64,000 nt of DNA from assembly GCA_963833195.1 (NCBI GenBank), contig CAWHXF010000027.1, positions 1,984,001-2,048,000 of the forward strand, written 5' to 3'. The position numbers and the translations under genes were made by a program. Numbering within the stretch: position 1 is the first letter of the stretch; the number at the start of each line of letters is the position of its first letter. This DNA comes from Granulosicoccus sp963833195. GTDB lineage: Bacteria; Pseudomonadota; Gammaproteobacteria; Granulosicoccales; Granulosicoccaceae. The notes below the pieces were generated by a model that was not told the DNA's origin, searched no databases, and worked only from the letters and a program-made list of their open reading frames with translations. Positions 46,603 through 54,823 of the stretch are shown piece after piece.

Positions 46603-47976
46603 ATGCCACTCATGCCCCCCGCTCTCTCCGGCAGGTCCCACGCCCGGCACCCGCGTGCGGCCGCCGCCCTGGCGGTCGCCGCCGCGCTGCTCGTGCCGGG
46701 CACGCACGCTCTCGCCCAGGACGCGGCGCAGCCTTCCGGGACGCCGAGCGCCGCGCCCGACCCCGCCCCGGGCGACGTCACGCTGGACGCCATCGCGGCC
46801 ATCGTGAACGAGGGCGTGGTCACCTCGAGCGACGTGCGCGGCGAGGCCGATTTCCTGCGCCGCCAGTCCGCGCTCGAGGGCCAGGCGCTGCCCGACGACG
46901 CGACGCTGCTGGCGCGCGTGCGCGAGCGGCTGATCGATCGCGAGGTGCAGCGCCAGCACGCGCGCCGGCTCGGCGTGTCCGTGGACGCCGCGACCGTGAA
47001 CCGCGCGATCGAGGACGTCGCGCGGCGCAACAACATGGACCTGGCACAGCTGCGCGACACGCTGCGCTCGCAGGGGCTCGACTACGAGCGCTACCGCGAG
47101 AGCATCGAGCACGAGGTGCTGCTGCAGCGGCTCGTGCAGCGCGACGTGGCCTCCGGCGTGCGCGTCAGCGAGCAGGAGATCGACGACTTCATCGATGCGC
47201 TGGAGAACGACGTGGCCGAGCGTCGCGGCTACCGACTCTCGCACCTGCTGGTGCGCGTGCCGCAGGGGGCGTCCGAGGCCGAACGCGCCGCGGCCGACGA
47301 GCGCGTGCGGGAGCTGCTCGCGCGCCTGGACGCGGGCGAGGACTTCGGCAACCTCGCGGCCGCCGAGTCCGACGGCGCGCGCGCCCTGCAGGGCGGGGAC
47401 CTCGGCGTGCGCACGCTCTCGGAACTGCCCGCCTTCATCGCCTCGGTGGTGCCGGGCATGAGCGAGGGCGACACGGTCGGCCCCATCGAGTCGGCGAGCG
47501 GGCTGCACGTGGTGCGGCTCGTGGACATCGCCGACGCCGACCCGCGCCAGCGTCGCGAGACGCTCGTGCGTCACGTGTTCGTCGCCGGCGACGACGAGAA
47601 CGCGCGCCGGCGCGTGAGCGACGCGCGCGCGCGGATCGCCTCCGGCGAGTCGTTCGGCGATGTCGCGCGCGACGTCAGCGAGGATCCGAACAGCGCGAGC
47701 GAAGGCGGCGAGCTGCCGTGGTTCGGCACCGGCGAGATGCCGTCCGAGCTCGAAGCAGCCGCGGCCGACCAGCCACTGGGACAGGTGGGCGAGCCCTTCG
47801 CCACGCGCTTCGGCTGGCACGTGCTCGAGGTGCTGGAGCGGCGCGAGCGCCGCGTCGAGGACGAGCAGGTACGGCAGAGCGCGCGCGAGACCATGCGCGG
47901 CCAGAAGATCGAGGAGGAGGCCGATCGCTGGATGCGCCGGCTGCGCGACGACTCCTTCGTCGAGGTGCGCTCGTGA
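46603..47976 (+). CDS. surA: periplasmic chaperone and peptidyl-prolyl isomerase SurA
   Basis: 457 aa from ATG 46603 (ATG 46612 is also possible). Escorts outer-membrane proteins such as LptD. Signal peptide ends near ALAQ; N-domain LDAIAAIVNEGVVTSSDV and ERLIDREVQRQHARRLGV; two parvulin domains, the first around YRLSHLLVRVPQ...LPAFIASVVPGMSEGD, the second around VRHVFVAGD...GELPWFGTGEMPSELE. The stop overlaps pdxA as GTGA. Confidence 0.95.
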   Translation: MPLMPPALSGRSHARHPRAAAALAVAAALLVPGTHALAQDAAQPSGTPSAAPDPAPGDVTLDAIAAIVNEGVVTSSDVRGEADFLRRQSALEGQALPDDATLLARVRERLIDREVQRQHARRLGVSVDAATVNRAIEDVARRNNMDLAQLRDTLRSQGLDYERYRESIEHEVLLQRLVQRDVASGVRVSEQEIDDFIDALENDVAERRGYRLSHLLVRVPQGASEAERAAADERVRELLARLDAGEDFGNLAAAESDGARALQGGDLGVRTLSELPAFIASVVPGMSEGDTVGPIESASGLHVVRLVDIADADPRQRRETLVRHVFVAGDDENARRRVSDARARIASGESFGDVARDVSEDPNSASEGGELPWFGTGEMPSELEAAAADQPLGQVGEPFATRFGWHVLEVLERRERRVEDEQVRQSARETMRGQKIEEEADRWMRRLRDDSFVEVRS

Positions 47977-48956
47977 CCCGCGTCGCCCTCACTCCGGGCG
48001 AGCCCGCGGGCATCGGTCCGGATCTCGCGGTGCAGCTCGCCCAGACCTGGCGGGCCGGAGAGGTCGTCGCGATCGCCGACCCCGACATGCTGCTGGCGCG
48101 CGCCGAGACGCTCGGGCTGCCGCTGGTGCTGCGTCCCTTCGATGCCGGCGCCCCCGAGCTCGACGACCCCCCCGGCACCCTGTGCGTCGATGCGGTGCCG
48201 CTGAGCGAGCCCGCGAGTCCCGGCAGGCTGGACCCGGCGAACTCCCGGGCCGTGCTCGCCACGCTGGACCGCGCCATCGACGGTTGTCTCGACGGACGGT
48301 GGTCGGCGATGGTGACCGCGCCCGTGCACAAGGGCGTGATCAACGACGCGGGCGTCGCGTTCACCGGCCACACCGAATACCTGGCCGAGCGACTCGACGC
48401 GGAGCCCGTGATGATGCTTATCGCGGGCGCGCTGCGCGTGGCACTCGCCACCACCCACATGCCCCTGTCGGCCGTGCCCGCGGCGCTGACGCAGGACGTG
48501 CTGGAGCGCACGCTGCGCGTGCTGGAGGCGGATCTCGTGCGCCACTTCGGCATCGAGCGGCCGCGCATCCTGGTCGCCGGCCTGAATCCCCATGCCGGCG
48601 AGAGCGGACATCTCGGGCGCGAGGAGATCGACGTCATCGCGCCGGTGATCGAGCGGCTGACGGGCGAAGGGATGCGGCTCGTCGGCCCTCTGCCCGCCGA
48701 CACGCTGTTCACGCCCGCGCACCTGAAGGATGCCGACGCGGCGCTCGCGATGTTCCACGACCAGGGCCTGCCGGTGCTGAAGTACGCGGGCTTCGGCAAC
48801 GGCATCAACGTGACGCTCGGTCTGCCCATCGTGCGCACCTCCGTGGACCACGGCACCGCGCTGGACCGCGCGGGCACCGGCGACATCGACTCCGGCAGCC
48901 TGCGCGCGGCGCTGGAGCTCGCCGTCACCATGGCGGCGCGGCAGGCGGCACGCTGA
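47973..48956 (+). CDS. pdxA: 4-hydroxythreonine-4-phosphate dehydrogenase
   Basis: 327 aa from GTG 47973. NAD-dependent oxidation in the DXP-dependent vitamin B6 route. Canonical start VALTPGEPAGIGPDLAVQLA; metal-binding His in FTGHTEYLAE and LNPHAGESGHLGREE; FHDQGLPVLKYAGFGNGINVTLGLPIVRTSVDHGTALD at the C-terminal active site. Co-translated with surA by GTGA overlap. Confidence 0.97.
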   Translation: MTRVALTPGEPAGIGPDLAVQLAQTWRAGEVVAIADPDMLLARAETLGLPLVLRPFDAGAPELDDPPGTLCVDAVPLSEPASPGRLDPANSRAVLATLDRAIDGCLDGRWSAMVTAPVHKGVINDAGVAFTGHTEYLAERLDAEPVMMLIAGALRVALATTHMPLSAVPAALTQDVLERTLRVLEADLVRHFGIERPRILVAGLNPHAGESGHLGREEIDVIAPVIERLTGEGMRLVGPLPADTLFTPAHLKDADAALAMFHDQGLPVLKYAGFGNGINVTLGLPIVRTSVDHGTALDRAGTGDIDSGSLRAALELAVTMAARQAAR

Positions 48957-49843
48957 ACGTCCCCGCGCCGACGCCGCCCCCGTCCTCGCCCCCGTCCTCG
49001 CCCCCGTCCTCGGGCGCGACGGGGCCGCACCGGCCGCGCCGGCGCTTCGGCCAGAACTTCCTGACCGACCGCTCGGTCATCGACGCCATCGTCGCGGCCG
49101 TGCGCCCGCGCCCCGGCGACGCGCTCGTGGAGATCGGCCCGGGCCGCGGCGCGCTGACCGCTCCCCTGCTGGCCGCCGCCGGCGCGCTCGCCGTCGTCGA
49201 GATCGACCGGGATCTGGCCGCCGCCCTGCGCGCGCGCGACGCGCCGGGACTCACAGTGCACGAGGGCGACGCGTTGGAGCTCCCCGTGGCGACGCTGCTC
49301 GAAGGCACCGCGCCCGGCACGCGCCTGCGCGTCGTCGGCAACCTGCCCTACAACGTCGGAACGCCGCTGGTGCTGCGCTTCGCCGAGCACGGCGCGCTGA
49401 TCGAGGACGTGCACGTGATGCTGCAGAAGGAGGTCGTCGACCGCTTGTGCGCCGAGCCCTGCACCAAGGCGCGCGGCAGGCTCTCGATCGTGATGCAGGC
49501 GGCGTTCCGCGTGCTGCCGCTGTTCGACGTGGAGCCCGCCTCGTTCGACCCGGCGCCCAAGGTGCGCTCGGCGGTCGTGCGACTGGTGCCGCGGCCCGAT
49601 GCGCCGGACGCGGCGGGGCTCGCACGCATCGGCTTCGCCGCCAGGCTCGCGTTCGCGAACCGCAGGAAGACGCTGCGCAACAACCTTCGCGGGTACCTGG
49701 ACGCCGAGGCGCTGGAGGCGCTGGACATCGCGCCCGGCGCGCGCGCCGAGACGCTGGAGCTCGCCGCGTTCGAGCGACTGGGCGACGCGCTCGCCGCCGT
49801 CGCGCCGGCGCCGGCGCTCGACGACGGACAGGACCCGCCCTGA
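48953..49843 (+). CDS. rsmA: 16S rRNA dimethyladenosine transferase RsmA/KsgA, probable CTG start
   Basis: 296 aa. Dimethylates A1518 and A1519 of 16S rRNA. Core motifs: RRRFGQNFLTDRSVIDAIV, SAM loop VEIGPGRGALTAPLL, catalytic NLPYNVGTPLVLRF, FDPAPKVRSAVVRL and FANRRKTLRNNLRG. Upstream of the conserved RRFGQNFL there is no ATG, GTG or TTG in frame; the only candidate is CTG 48953-48955, overlapping the pdxA stop as CTGA. The resulting N-terminus contains a Pro/Ser minisatellite (PPSSPPSSPPSS). Confidence 0.95.
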   Translation: MNVPAPTPPPSSPPSSPPSSGATGPHRPRRRFGQNFLTDRSVIDAIVAAVRPRPGDALVEIGPGRGALTAPLLAAAGALAVVEIDRDLAAALRARDAPGLTVHEGDALELPVATLLEGTAPGTRLRVVGNLPYNVGTPLVLRFAEHGALIEDVHVMLQKEVVDRLCAEPCTKARGRLSIVMQAAFRVLPLFDVEPASFDPAPKVRSAVVRLVPRPDAPDAAGLARIGFAARLAFANRRKTLRNNLRGYLDAEALEALDIAPGARAETLELAAFERLGDALAAVAPAPALDDGQDPP

Positions 49844-49968
49844 GTGACCGAACCGCCGGGCGGCGACGAGCCGGCACCGGAGCCGGTGCTACCATCGGAC
49901 GCCGGCACGTCGTCGGCACGCCCACACGCCGGCACGCGGTGCGGGCGGGCAGCACGGACCATCACGTC

Positions 49969-50352
49969 ATGCAGCGGGACCCCAGCGAAGGCATCAGCAT
50001 CGACGTGGAGACGCTCTACGTCGAATCCGAGAGCGATCCGGACAGCGACCGCTTCGTGTTCGCCTACACCATCACCATCAGGAACGTCGGCGACGTGCCG
50101 GCCAAGCTCATGACCCGTCACTGGGTCATCCGCGACGCCAACGGCAAGGTGCAGGAGGTGCAGGGCGACGGCGTGGTCGGCGAGCAGCCTCACCTGAAGC
50201 CCGGCGAGGGCTTCCAGTACACCTCCGGCGCCATGCTCGAGACCTCCATGGGCACCATGGGCGGCAGCTACATGATGGTCACGGACGACGGTGCCGAGTT
50301 CCGCGCCCCCGTGGACGACTTCCTGCTCTCCGCGCCACGCGTGCTGCACTGA
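49969..50352 (+). CDS. apaG: ApaG protein
   Basis: 127 aa (E. coli 125). Fibronectin-III/immunoglobulin-like beta fold: FVFAYTITIRNVGDVPAKLMTRHWVIRDANGK, VQGDGVVGEQPHLKPGEGFQYTSGAMLETSMGTMGGSY with the conserved Gly-rich loops. Function is unclear (nucleotide-binding suggested). Conserved between rsmA and apaH. A TGCTACCAT element at about 49887 could be an extended -10 for an internal promoter. Confidence 0.96.
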   Translation: MQRDPSEGISIDVETLYVESESDPDSDRFVFAYTITIRNVGDVPAKLMTRHWVIRDANGKVQEVQGDGVVGEQPHLKPGEGFQYTSGAMLETSMGTMGGSYMMVTDDGAEFRAPVDDFLLSAPRVLH

Positions 50353-50398
50353 CCGGCCGGCGGTCGCGATACCGCCCGCCCCTTTCCCTTTCGCGCCC

Positions 50399-51223
50399 AT
50401 GTCCCGCCTCTACGCCATCGGCGACCTGCACGGCTGCCTGGACGCGCTGCGCCGCCTGCTGGAGCGCATCGGCTTCGAGCCCGCCTCCGACCGGCTGCTG
50501 TTCGTCGGCGATCTCGTCAACCGGGGTCCGGACTCGCTCGGCACGCTGCGCTACGTGCGCTCGCTCGGCGACTCGGCCATCAGCCTGCTGGGCAACCACG
50601 ACCTGCACCTGCTGGCCGCGCACCACGGCATTCGCGCACCGGGCAGGAAGGACACGCTCGACGCCATCCTCGCCGCCCCGGATCGGGATGCGCTGATGGA
50701 CTGGCTGCGCCGCCGCCCGGTGCTGCACTCGGGCGACGGCTTCGTGGCCGTGCACGCGGGGGTGCCGCCCCAGTGGTCACTGGCCGAGGCGCGGCGACGC
50801 GCCGACAAGCTCGAGCGCCGCCTGCGCGGCAACGACCACGCGGGCTTTCTTGCGCGCATGTACGGCAACGAGCCGGCGCGCTGGGAGGACGCCGACGGCG
50901 CCACCATGCGGTTGCGCTGGACGGTCAACGCGTTCACGCGCATGCGCTACTGCCGCGCCGACGGGGCGCTGGACTTCTCCTTCAACGGCGCGCCCGTGGA
51001 CGCACCGCCGGATCTGCTCCCTTGGTATCGCGTGCCGCGCGCCGCACCGCTCGGCCTGCCCGTGCTGTTCGGTCACTGGTCCGCGCACCCCGCCATGGCA
51101 CCGCCGGGCATCGTGCCGCTCGATCGCGGCTGCGTGTGGGGCGGAGAGCTCGCGTGCCTGCGGGTGGACGCGCAAGCGCCTGCGGGCGAGAGCATGCGCA
51201 GCGTACCGGCAAGCGCGACTTGA
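50399..51223 (+). CDS. apaH: symmetrical diadenosine tetraphosphatase
   Basis: 274 aa. Hydrolyses Ap4A to two ADP. Calcineurin-like metal motifs: YAIGDLHGCLDAL, LLFVGDLVNRGPDS, SLLGNHDLHLLAAH and VAVHAGVPPQWS; also LFGHWSAHPAMAPPGIVPLDRGCVWGGELACLR near the C-terminus. Start ATG 50399 gives the exact family N-terminus. Last gene of the run; convergent with the fasciclin gene, 25 bases away. Confidence 0.96.
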   Translation: MSRLYAIGDLHGCLDALRRLLERIGFEPASDRLLFVGDLVNRGPDSLGTLRYVRSLGDSAISLLGNHDLHLLAAHHGIRAPGRKDTLDAILAAPDRDALMDWLRRRPVLHSGDGFVAVHAGVPPQWSLAEARRRADKLERRLRGNDHAGFLARMYGNEPARWEDADGATMRLRWTVNAFTRMRYCRADGALDFSFNGAPVDAPPDLLPWYRVPRAAPLGLPVLFGHWSAHPAMAPPGIVPLDRGCVWGGELACLRVDAQAPAGESMRSVPASAT

Positions 51224-51248
51224 GCGACGGCTCGCCGGCGCCGGAGCT

Positions 51249-51821
51249 TCAGCGCTGCGGCAGCAGCACGGTGTCGATGACGTGGATCACGCCGTTGGAC
51301 TGCTCGATGTCCGCCTGCGTGACCGTGGCCACCGTCCCGTTCTCGTCGGTGAACGTCACGGTGCCCCCGTCGGCCCTGGCCACCAGCACGCAGCCGCCCA
51401 CCGTCTCGATCTCGTGCGCGCCGCCGTCCTCGGCGACCATCGACACGACATCGGTGGACATCGCCTCCCCCGGGATGACGTGGCAGGTCAGGATCGTGGC
51501 CAACGTCGACCGGGCGACGGGGTTCATGAGGTTCTCCACCGTGCCGTCGGGCAAGTCATCGAAGGCGTCGTCGGTGGGAGCGAGCACGGTGAACGGGCCC
51601 TCGCCCTTGAGCGTGTCCGCGAGATCGGCGGCGACGATCGCCGCGACCAGCGTCTCGTGGTCCTGCGACATCGACGCGTTCTCGACGATGTCGCGCTCGG
51701 GGGACATCTCGGCCCCGCCGACCATCGGCAGGTCGTTCTCGGACGTGGAGGCCGTGGTGGCACAGCCGGTGGCGGCCAGAAGGGCGGTCGCGAGCAGCGA
51801 TGCGGCGGTGGTTCGGATCAT
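51249..51821 (-). CDS. fasciclin-domain secreted or lipid-anchored protein
   Basis: 190 aa. N-terminal signal with a possible lipobox ATGC near residue 20. One FAS1 domain: HETLVAAIVAADLADTLKGEGPFTVLAPTDDAFDDLP, YHV-type box (CHVIPGEAM), and closing IEQSNGVIHVIDTVLLPQ. FAS1 proteins mediate adhesion or surface interactions. GGAGAA precedes the ATG at 7 bases. The start overlaps the folA stop (ATGA), so an envelope protein is co-translated with dihydrofolate reductase. Confidence 0.9.
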   Translation of the reverse strand: MIRTTAASLLATALLAATGCATTASTSENDLPMVGGAEMSPERDIVENASMSQDHETLVAAIVAADLADTLKGEGPFTVLAPTDDAFDDLPDGTVENLMNPVARSTLATILTCHVIPGEAMSTDVVSMVAEDGGAHEIETVGGCVLVARADGGTVTFTDENGTVATVTQADIEQSNGVIHVIDTVLLPQR

Positions 51822-52369
51822 GCGGTGTTCTCCGGTGGGTGCGGCGCGGTGGACCCGGCGCGTTCGAGCGTAAGGTACGCGATCGGCACGCCGCCCGTCG
51901 TCGCCGGGTCCGGCTCGTGCCTGGACACCTCGACCCACTCGTCCGGCTCGAAGCCCTCCAGCCACGTGTCACCCTTGTACTCGGCGTCGATGCGCGTGAG
52001 GTGGAACCGTGTTATCCGCGGCATCGCGGCGCGCACGAGCCGCGCACCGCCGATGAGGCACACCTCGTCGACGCCGTCGGCACGGGCCTGCACCCGCGCG
52101 CGCTGCAGCGCATCGTCCAGCGCGTGCGCGACGAGCACGCCCTCGCGCCGGTACGTCGGGTCGGTCGTGAGCACGACGTTCGTGCGCCCGGGCAGCGGGC
52201 GGCCGATGGATTCGTAGGTCTTCCGACCCATCACGACCGGCCTGCCCAGGGTGACGGCCTTGAAGTGCGCGAGCTCGCCCGGGATGTGCCACGGTAGCGC
52301 ACCGTTCGCACCGATGAGGCGGTTCCTGTCCATGGCGAGGACCAGGGACAGGACGGGGTCGGCGTTCAT
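51818..52369 (-). CDS. folA: dihydrofolate reductase
   Basis: 183 aa. NADPH reduction of dihydrofolate. Family blocks: LSLVLAMDRNRLIGANGALPWHIPGELAHFKAVTLGRPVVMGRKTYESIGRPLPGRTNVVLT, with active-site acid at the position after LPWHIPGE, then EVCLIGGARLVRAAMP and LTRIDAEYKGDTWL. The active-site residue appears as E in IPGELAHF where E. coli has D27, a substitution common in chromosomal DHFRs. The C-terminus is about 20 residues longer than E. coli (159 aa). AAGGAG lies 5 bases before the ATG. Confidence 0.95.
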   Translation of the reverse strand: MNADPVLSLVLAMDRNRLIGANGALPWHIPGELAHFKAVTLGRPVVMGRKTYESIGRPLPGRTNVVLTTDPTYRREGVLVAHALDDALQRARVQARADGVDEVCLIGGARLVRAAMPRITRFHLTRIDAEYKGDTWLEGFEPDEWVEVSRHEPDPATTGGVPIAYLTLERAGSTAPHPPENTA

Positions 52370-52695
52370 GGAGCCTCCTTGTCGATGTTCATGCGCACGG
52401 CGAGCCCCGAACGCCCGACCAGCTCCACCAGGGCATCGAGGCTGAACTTGTCGATCCTGCCGCGCATCAGGTCGCTGAGCCGGGGCTGAGTGACGCCGAG
52501 ACGCCCAGCCGCCTCGGTCTGCGTCACGCCCCATCCGAGCACCTCCTGCTCCACGGCGATCATCAATCGGGCGCGGAGCCGCATGTTGGCCGCCGCCTCG
52601 GGCGTGTCTTCCAGCGCGTCCCGAACGCTTGCGTAGGACGCCTGTTCGACCTTCGAACCCTGCCCGTTCTGGTCAGTTGTATTCCTTCCCACCAT
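52366..52695 (-). CDS. XRE-family DNA-binding protein (HigA-like)
   Basis: 109 aa. Helix-turn-helix of the XRE/HigA type: GVTQTEAAGRLGVTQPRLSDLMRGRIDKFSLDALVELVGRSG, preceded by a helical segment RARLMIAVEQEVLG. This layout (DUF1870/HigA-2-like) is typical of antitoxins of RelE/HigB toxins. No toxin gene is visible upstream or downstream. Its stop overlaps the folA start (ATGA), so it heads an xre-folA-fasciclin operon. Confidence 0.88.
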   Translation of the reverse strand: MVGRNTTDQNGQGSKVEQASYASVRDALEDTPEAAANMRLRARLMIAVEQEVLGWGVTQTEAAGRLGVTQPRLSDLMRGRIDKFSLDALVELVGRSGLAVRMNIDKEAP

Positions 52696-52841
52696 CAGCG
52701 CGTGCGGTCTGGATCAGAACTCAATGCCTGGAGCCGCGCCGTCGTCAGTTGCACTCCAGCCTCCTTGCTTGCGCCCTCGTTGAAAGGCCGCGATCGGTCC
52801 GGCGCGTCGCCGAGAATGACGACCCGATTCGTGGTCGCGTT

Positions 52842-52857
52842 ATATCAAATTCGATAT
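52842..52857. promoter_or_regulatory. 16-bp near-palindrome, possible operator
   Basis: ATATC-AAATTC-GATAT at 52842-52857 is an inverted repeat with one mismatched pair, in a short AT-rich island between divergent genes (xre starts at 52695, the PilJ-type kinase at 53012). It is a plausible binding site for the XRE protein. The 150 bases from here to the xre start hold no convincing gene. Confidence 0.4.
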
Positions 52858-53011
52858 GGGCGATGCGACAGCATTTGCCCATCGACCGAGCCGCACGAAC
52901 CAGGGACGCCGCGGGCGCTCGGCGCGTAAGTGTTTCAGCTCCGATCAGTGCCGACCGGGACCTGTCGCTAGCCGTCGAAAGGGACGCATCCGCGCCCCAC
53001 GACGGCCCGCC

Positions 53012-54400
53012 ATGCACGCTTCCCTGACCAGCCGCTACCTGCTGGCGCTCGGCATCGTCGCCGCGGTGCTGATCTTCTCCTACGCCGCCTCGCGTCATCT
53101 CGACCGCGAGGCGCACGCGGATGCCCGCCTCATCAACATCAGTGGCGAGCAGCGCATGCTGTCGCAGCGCATCGCCCTGCTGGCGACCGACCTGACGCTG
53201 CGCGAGACCGGTGTCTCGCTGCGCGGCGGTGCGGACGTGGAATCCGCGTTGCTGGCCGCCGTCGCCCGCATGCAGGCGAATCGCGCCGAGTTGCTGCGCG
53301 ATCGGGCCTCGGGTGGGCTGGACGACGCCTGGTCCGAGGACGAGCGGCTCGAGCGGCTCGACGAGCGCGTCCAGCGCTACCTGCAGAACGCATCGCTGCT
53401 GCTCGCCGAACCGAGCGGCGCGGCCGCACGCGCGCTCGTCGGATCGTTGCACGCGGAGGCCACGAGCGATCTGCTGCCCGCGCTCGACGAGGTGGTCTTG
53501 CGCTACCAGCACCGGGCGGACGAGCGCCTGGGTGCGGCGCGGCTGCGCGAGCGAATCCAGCTATCGATCGGACTCGCGGTGCTGCTCGTCGAGCTCGTGT
53601 TCATCTTCCGGCCCATGGTCGCCTCGACGGTGGCGGCCGTCCATCGGCTCAGACGCTCCAACGGGCGTCTGCGCGACATCGGATACCGTCTGTCGCACGA
53701 CCTGCGCGCGCCCGTCGCCTCCTCGATCGGGCTGGCGAGCCTTGCGCGGGAGTCGCTCGACGAGGGCGACGTGGAGGAGGCCGGGTTCGCGCTGCGCGAG
53801 CTTCGGCGCTCGCTCGACGGTCTCGACCGGCACATCGCGCAGATGAACCACTCGATCGAGAATCCTCAGGTGGCCGAGCCCGCCGAGACGCTGCGGGTGC
53901 GCGCGCTGGTGGACGATTCGCTCGACCGGCTCTCGCACATGCCCGCGTTCGACCGGTTGCGGATAGAGGTCCGGATGACTCCCGAGCTCGCGTGGACCGG
54001 CCAACGCAAGGCGCTGGAGTCCGTGCTCGAGAACCTGCTCTCGAACGCCGTCAAGTACGCGGACCCCGCCAGCCCCGGCTCGGAGCTGCTCGTCGATGCG
54101 CGCCGCATGGGGCCGGGCTTGCAGGTCATGATCAGCGACAACGGTCTCGGGGTTCCCCTCGAGGCGCGCGAGCGGCTGTTCGAGCGTCACGGGCGCTGCC
54201 ACCCGGGGCGCGCGCAGGGCAGCGGTCTCGGCCTCTACCTCGCCCGCGAAGCGGCGGAACGGCTGGGAGGCTCGCTGGTGTACCGGCCGCTGCGCGACGG
54301 TTCGCGCTTCGTGCTGAACGTGCCCGACGACGACGGGGACGGCGGCGCGACCACCACCGCGCCTGCCGCGGCCCGAATCCCGCGGGAGCTCCACGCATGA
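53012..54400 (+). CDS. sensor histidine kinase with PilJ/NarX-type periplasmic domain
   Basis: 462 aa from ATG 53012. Two membrane helices (YLLALGIVAAVLIFSYAA and SIGLAVLLVELVFIFRPM) enclose a helical periplasmic domain with the P-box-like INISGEQRMLSQRIALLATD, typical of type-IV PilJ/NarX sensors. The cytosolic part has the phospho-His in YRLSHDLRAPVASSIGLAS, N-box LENLLSNAVKY, G1 ISDNGLGVP and G2 GSGLGLYLAR. Overlap ATGA with the following receiver shows a two-component pair. Signal unknown (nitrate-like anions in NarX). Confidence 0.9.
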   Translation: MHASLTSRYLLALGIVAAVLIFSYAASRHLDREAHADARLINISGEQRMLSQRIALLATDLTLRETGVSLRGGADVESALLAAVARMQANRAELLRDRASGGLDDAWSEDERLERLDERVQRYLQNASLLLAEPSGAAARALVGSLHAEATSDLLPALDEVVLRYQHRADERLGAARLRERIQLSIGLAVLLVELVFIFRPMVASTVAAVHRLRRSNGRLRDIGYRLSHDLRAPVASSIGLASLARESLDEGDVEEAGFALRELRRSLDGLDRHIAQMNHSIENPQVAEPAETLRVRALVDDSLDRLSHMPAFDRLRIEVRMTPELAWTGQRKALESVLENLLSNAVKYADPASPGSELLVDARRMGPGLQVMISDNGLGVPLEARERLFERHGRCHPGRAQGSGLGLYLAREAAERLGGSLVYRPLRDGSRFVLNVPDDDGDGGATTTAPAAARIPRELHA

Positions 54401-54789
54401 CGTCTCCGTCCCACATCCTGGTGGTCGAGGATTCCGAGACCGACCAGTACGTGGCGCGCCGCCGGCTGCACAAGCGCTGGCCCGATGCCGAGATCGTCTT
54501 CGTCACCGACGGCGTCGAGGCCATCGCCTGGCTCGACGGCGACCCGCCGATGCCGCAGCTGATCCTGCTGGACATCAACATGCCGCGCATGAACGGTCAC
54601 GACTTCCTCGCCGCCTGGTTCGGCGAGCGTGCCATGAGCATACCGGTGGTCGTCATGCTGACCTCATCGACCCAGGAGGACGACCGACAGCGCACGGCGC
54701 GCTACCCGAACGTGCGGGGCTTCCTGATCAAGCCGCTCGACCCGGACGACATCGACATGCTGGAGGAGCTGATCGACGAGCGGTGCTAG
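54397..54789 (+). CDS. single-domain response regulator
   Basis: 130 aa CheY-like receiver: ILVVEDSETDQYVARRRL with acidic pocket, phospho-Asp in LILLDINMPRMNGHDFL, Ser/Thr in VVMLTSSTQEDD and Lys in FLIKPLD. This Rcp1/CheY-like type usually partners a kinase directly upstream. No output domain, so it acts by protein contact or phosphorelay. Coupled with the kinase by ATGA. Confidence 0.93.
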   Translation: MTSPSHILVVEDSETDQYVARRRLHKRWPDAEIVFVTDGVEAIAWLDGDPPMPQLILLDINMPRMNGHDFLAAWFGERAMSIPVVVMLTSSTQEDDRQRTARYPNVRGFLIKPLDPDDIDMLEELIDERC

Positions 54790-54823
54790 CATGACCCGAC
54801 CCGCTCGCCCGAGCCACGCGCCG

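Noticed and set aside
49844..50113. Open frame from GTG directly after the rsmA stop
   Set aside because: It overlaps apaG in another frame and its second half is the apaG shadow; only about 30 Pro/Ala-rich codons precede it.
52696..52838. Possible toxin gene before the XRE gene, ending in TGATG
   Set aside because: No start codon follows the preceding in-frame stop, third positions are not clearly coding, and no RelE/HigB motif is present.
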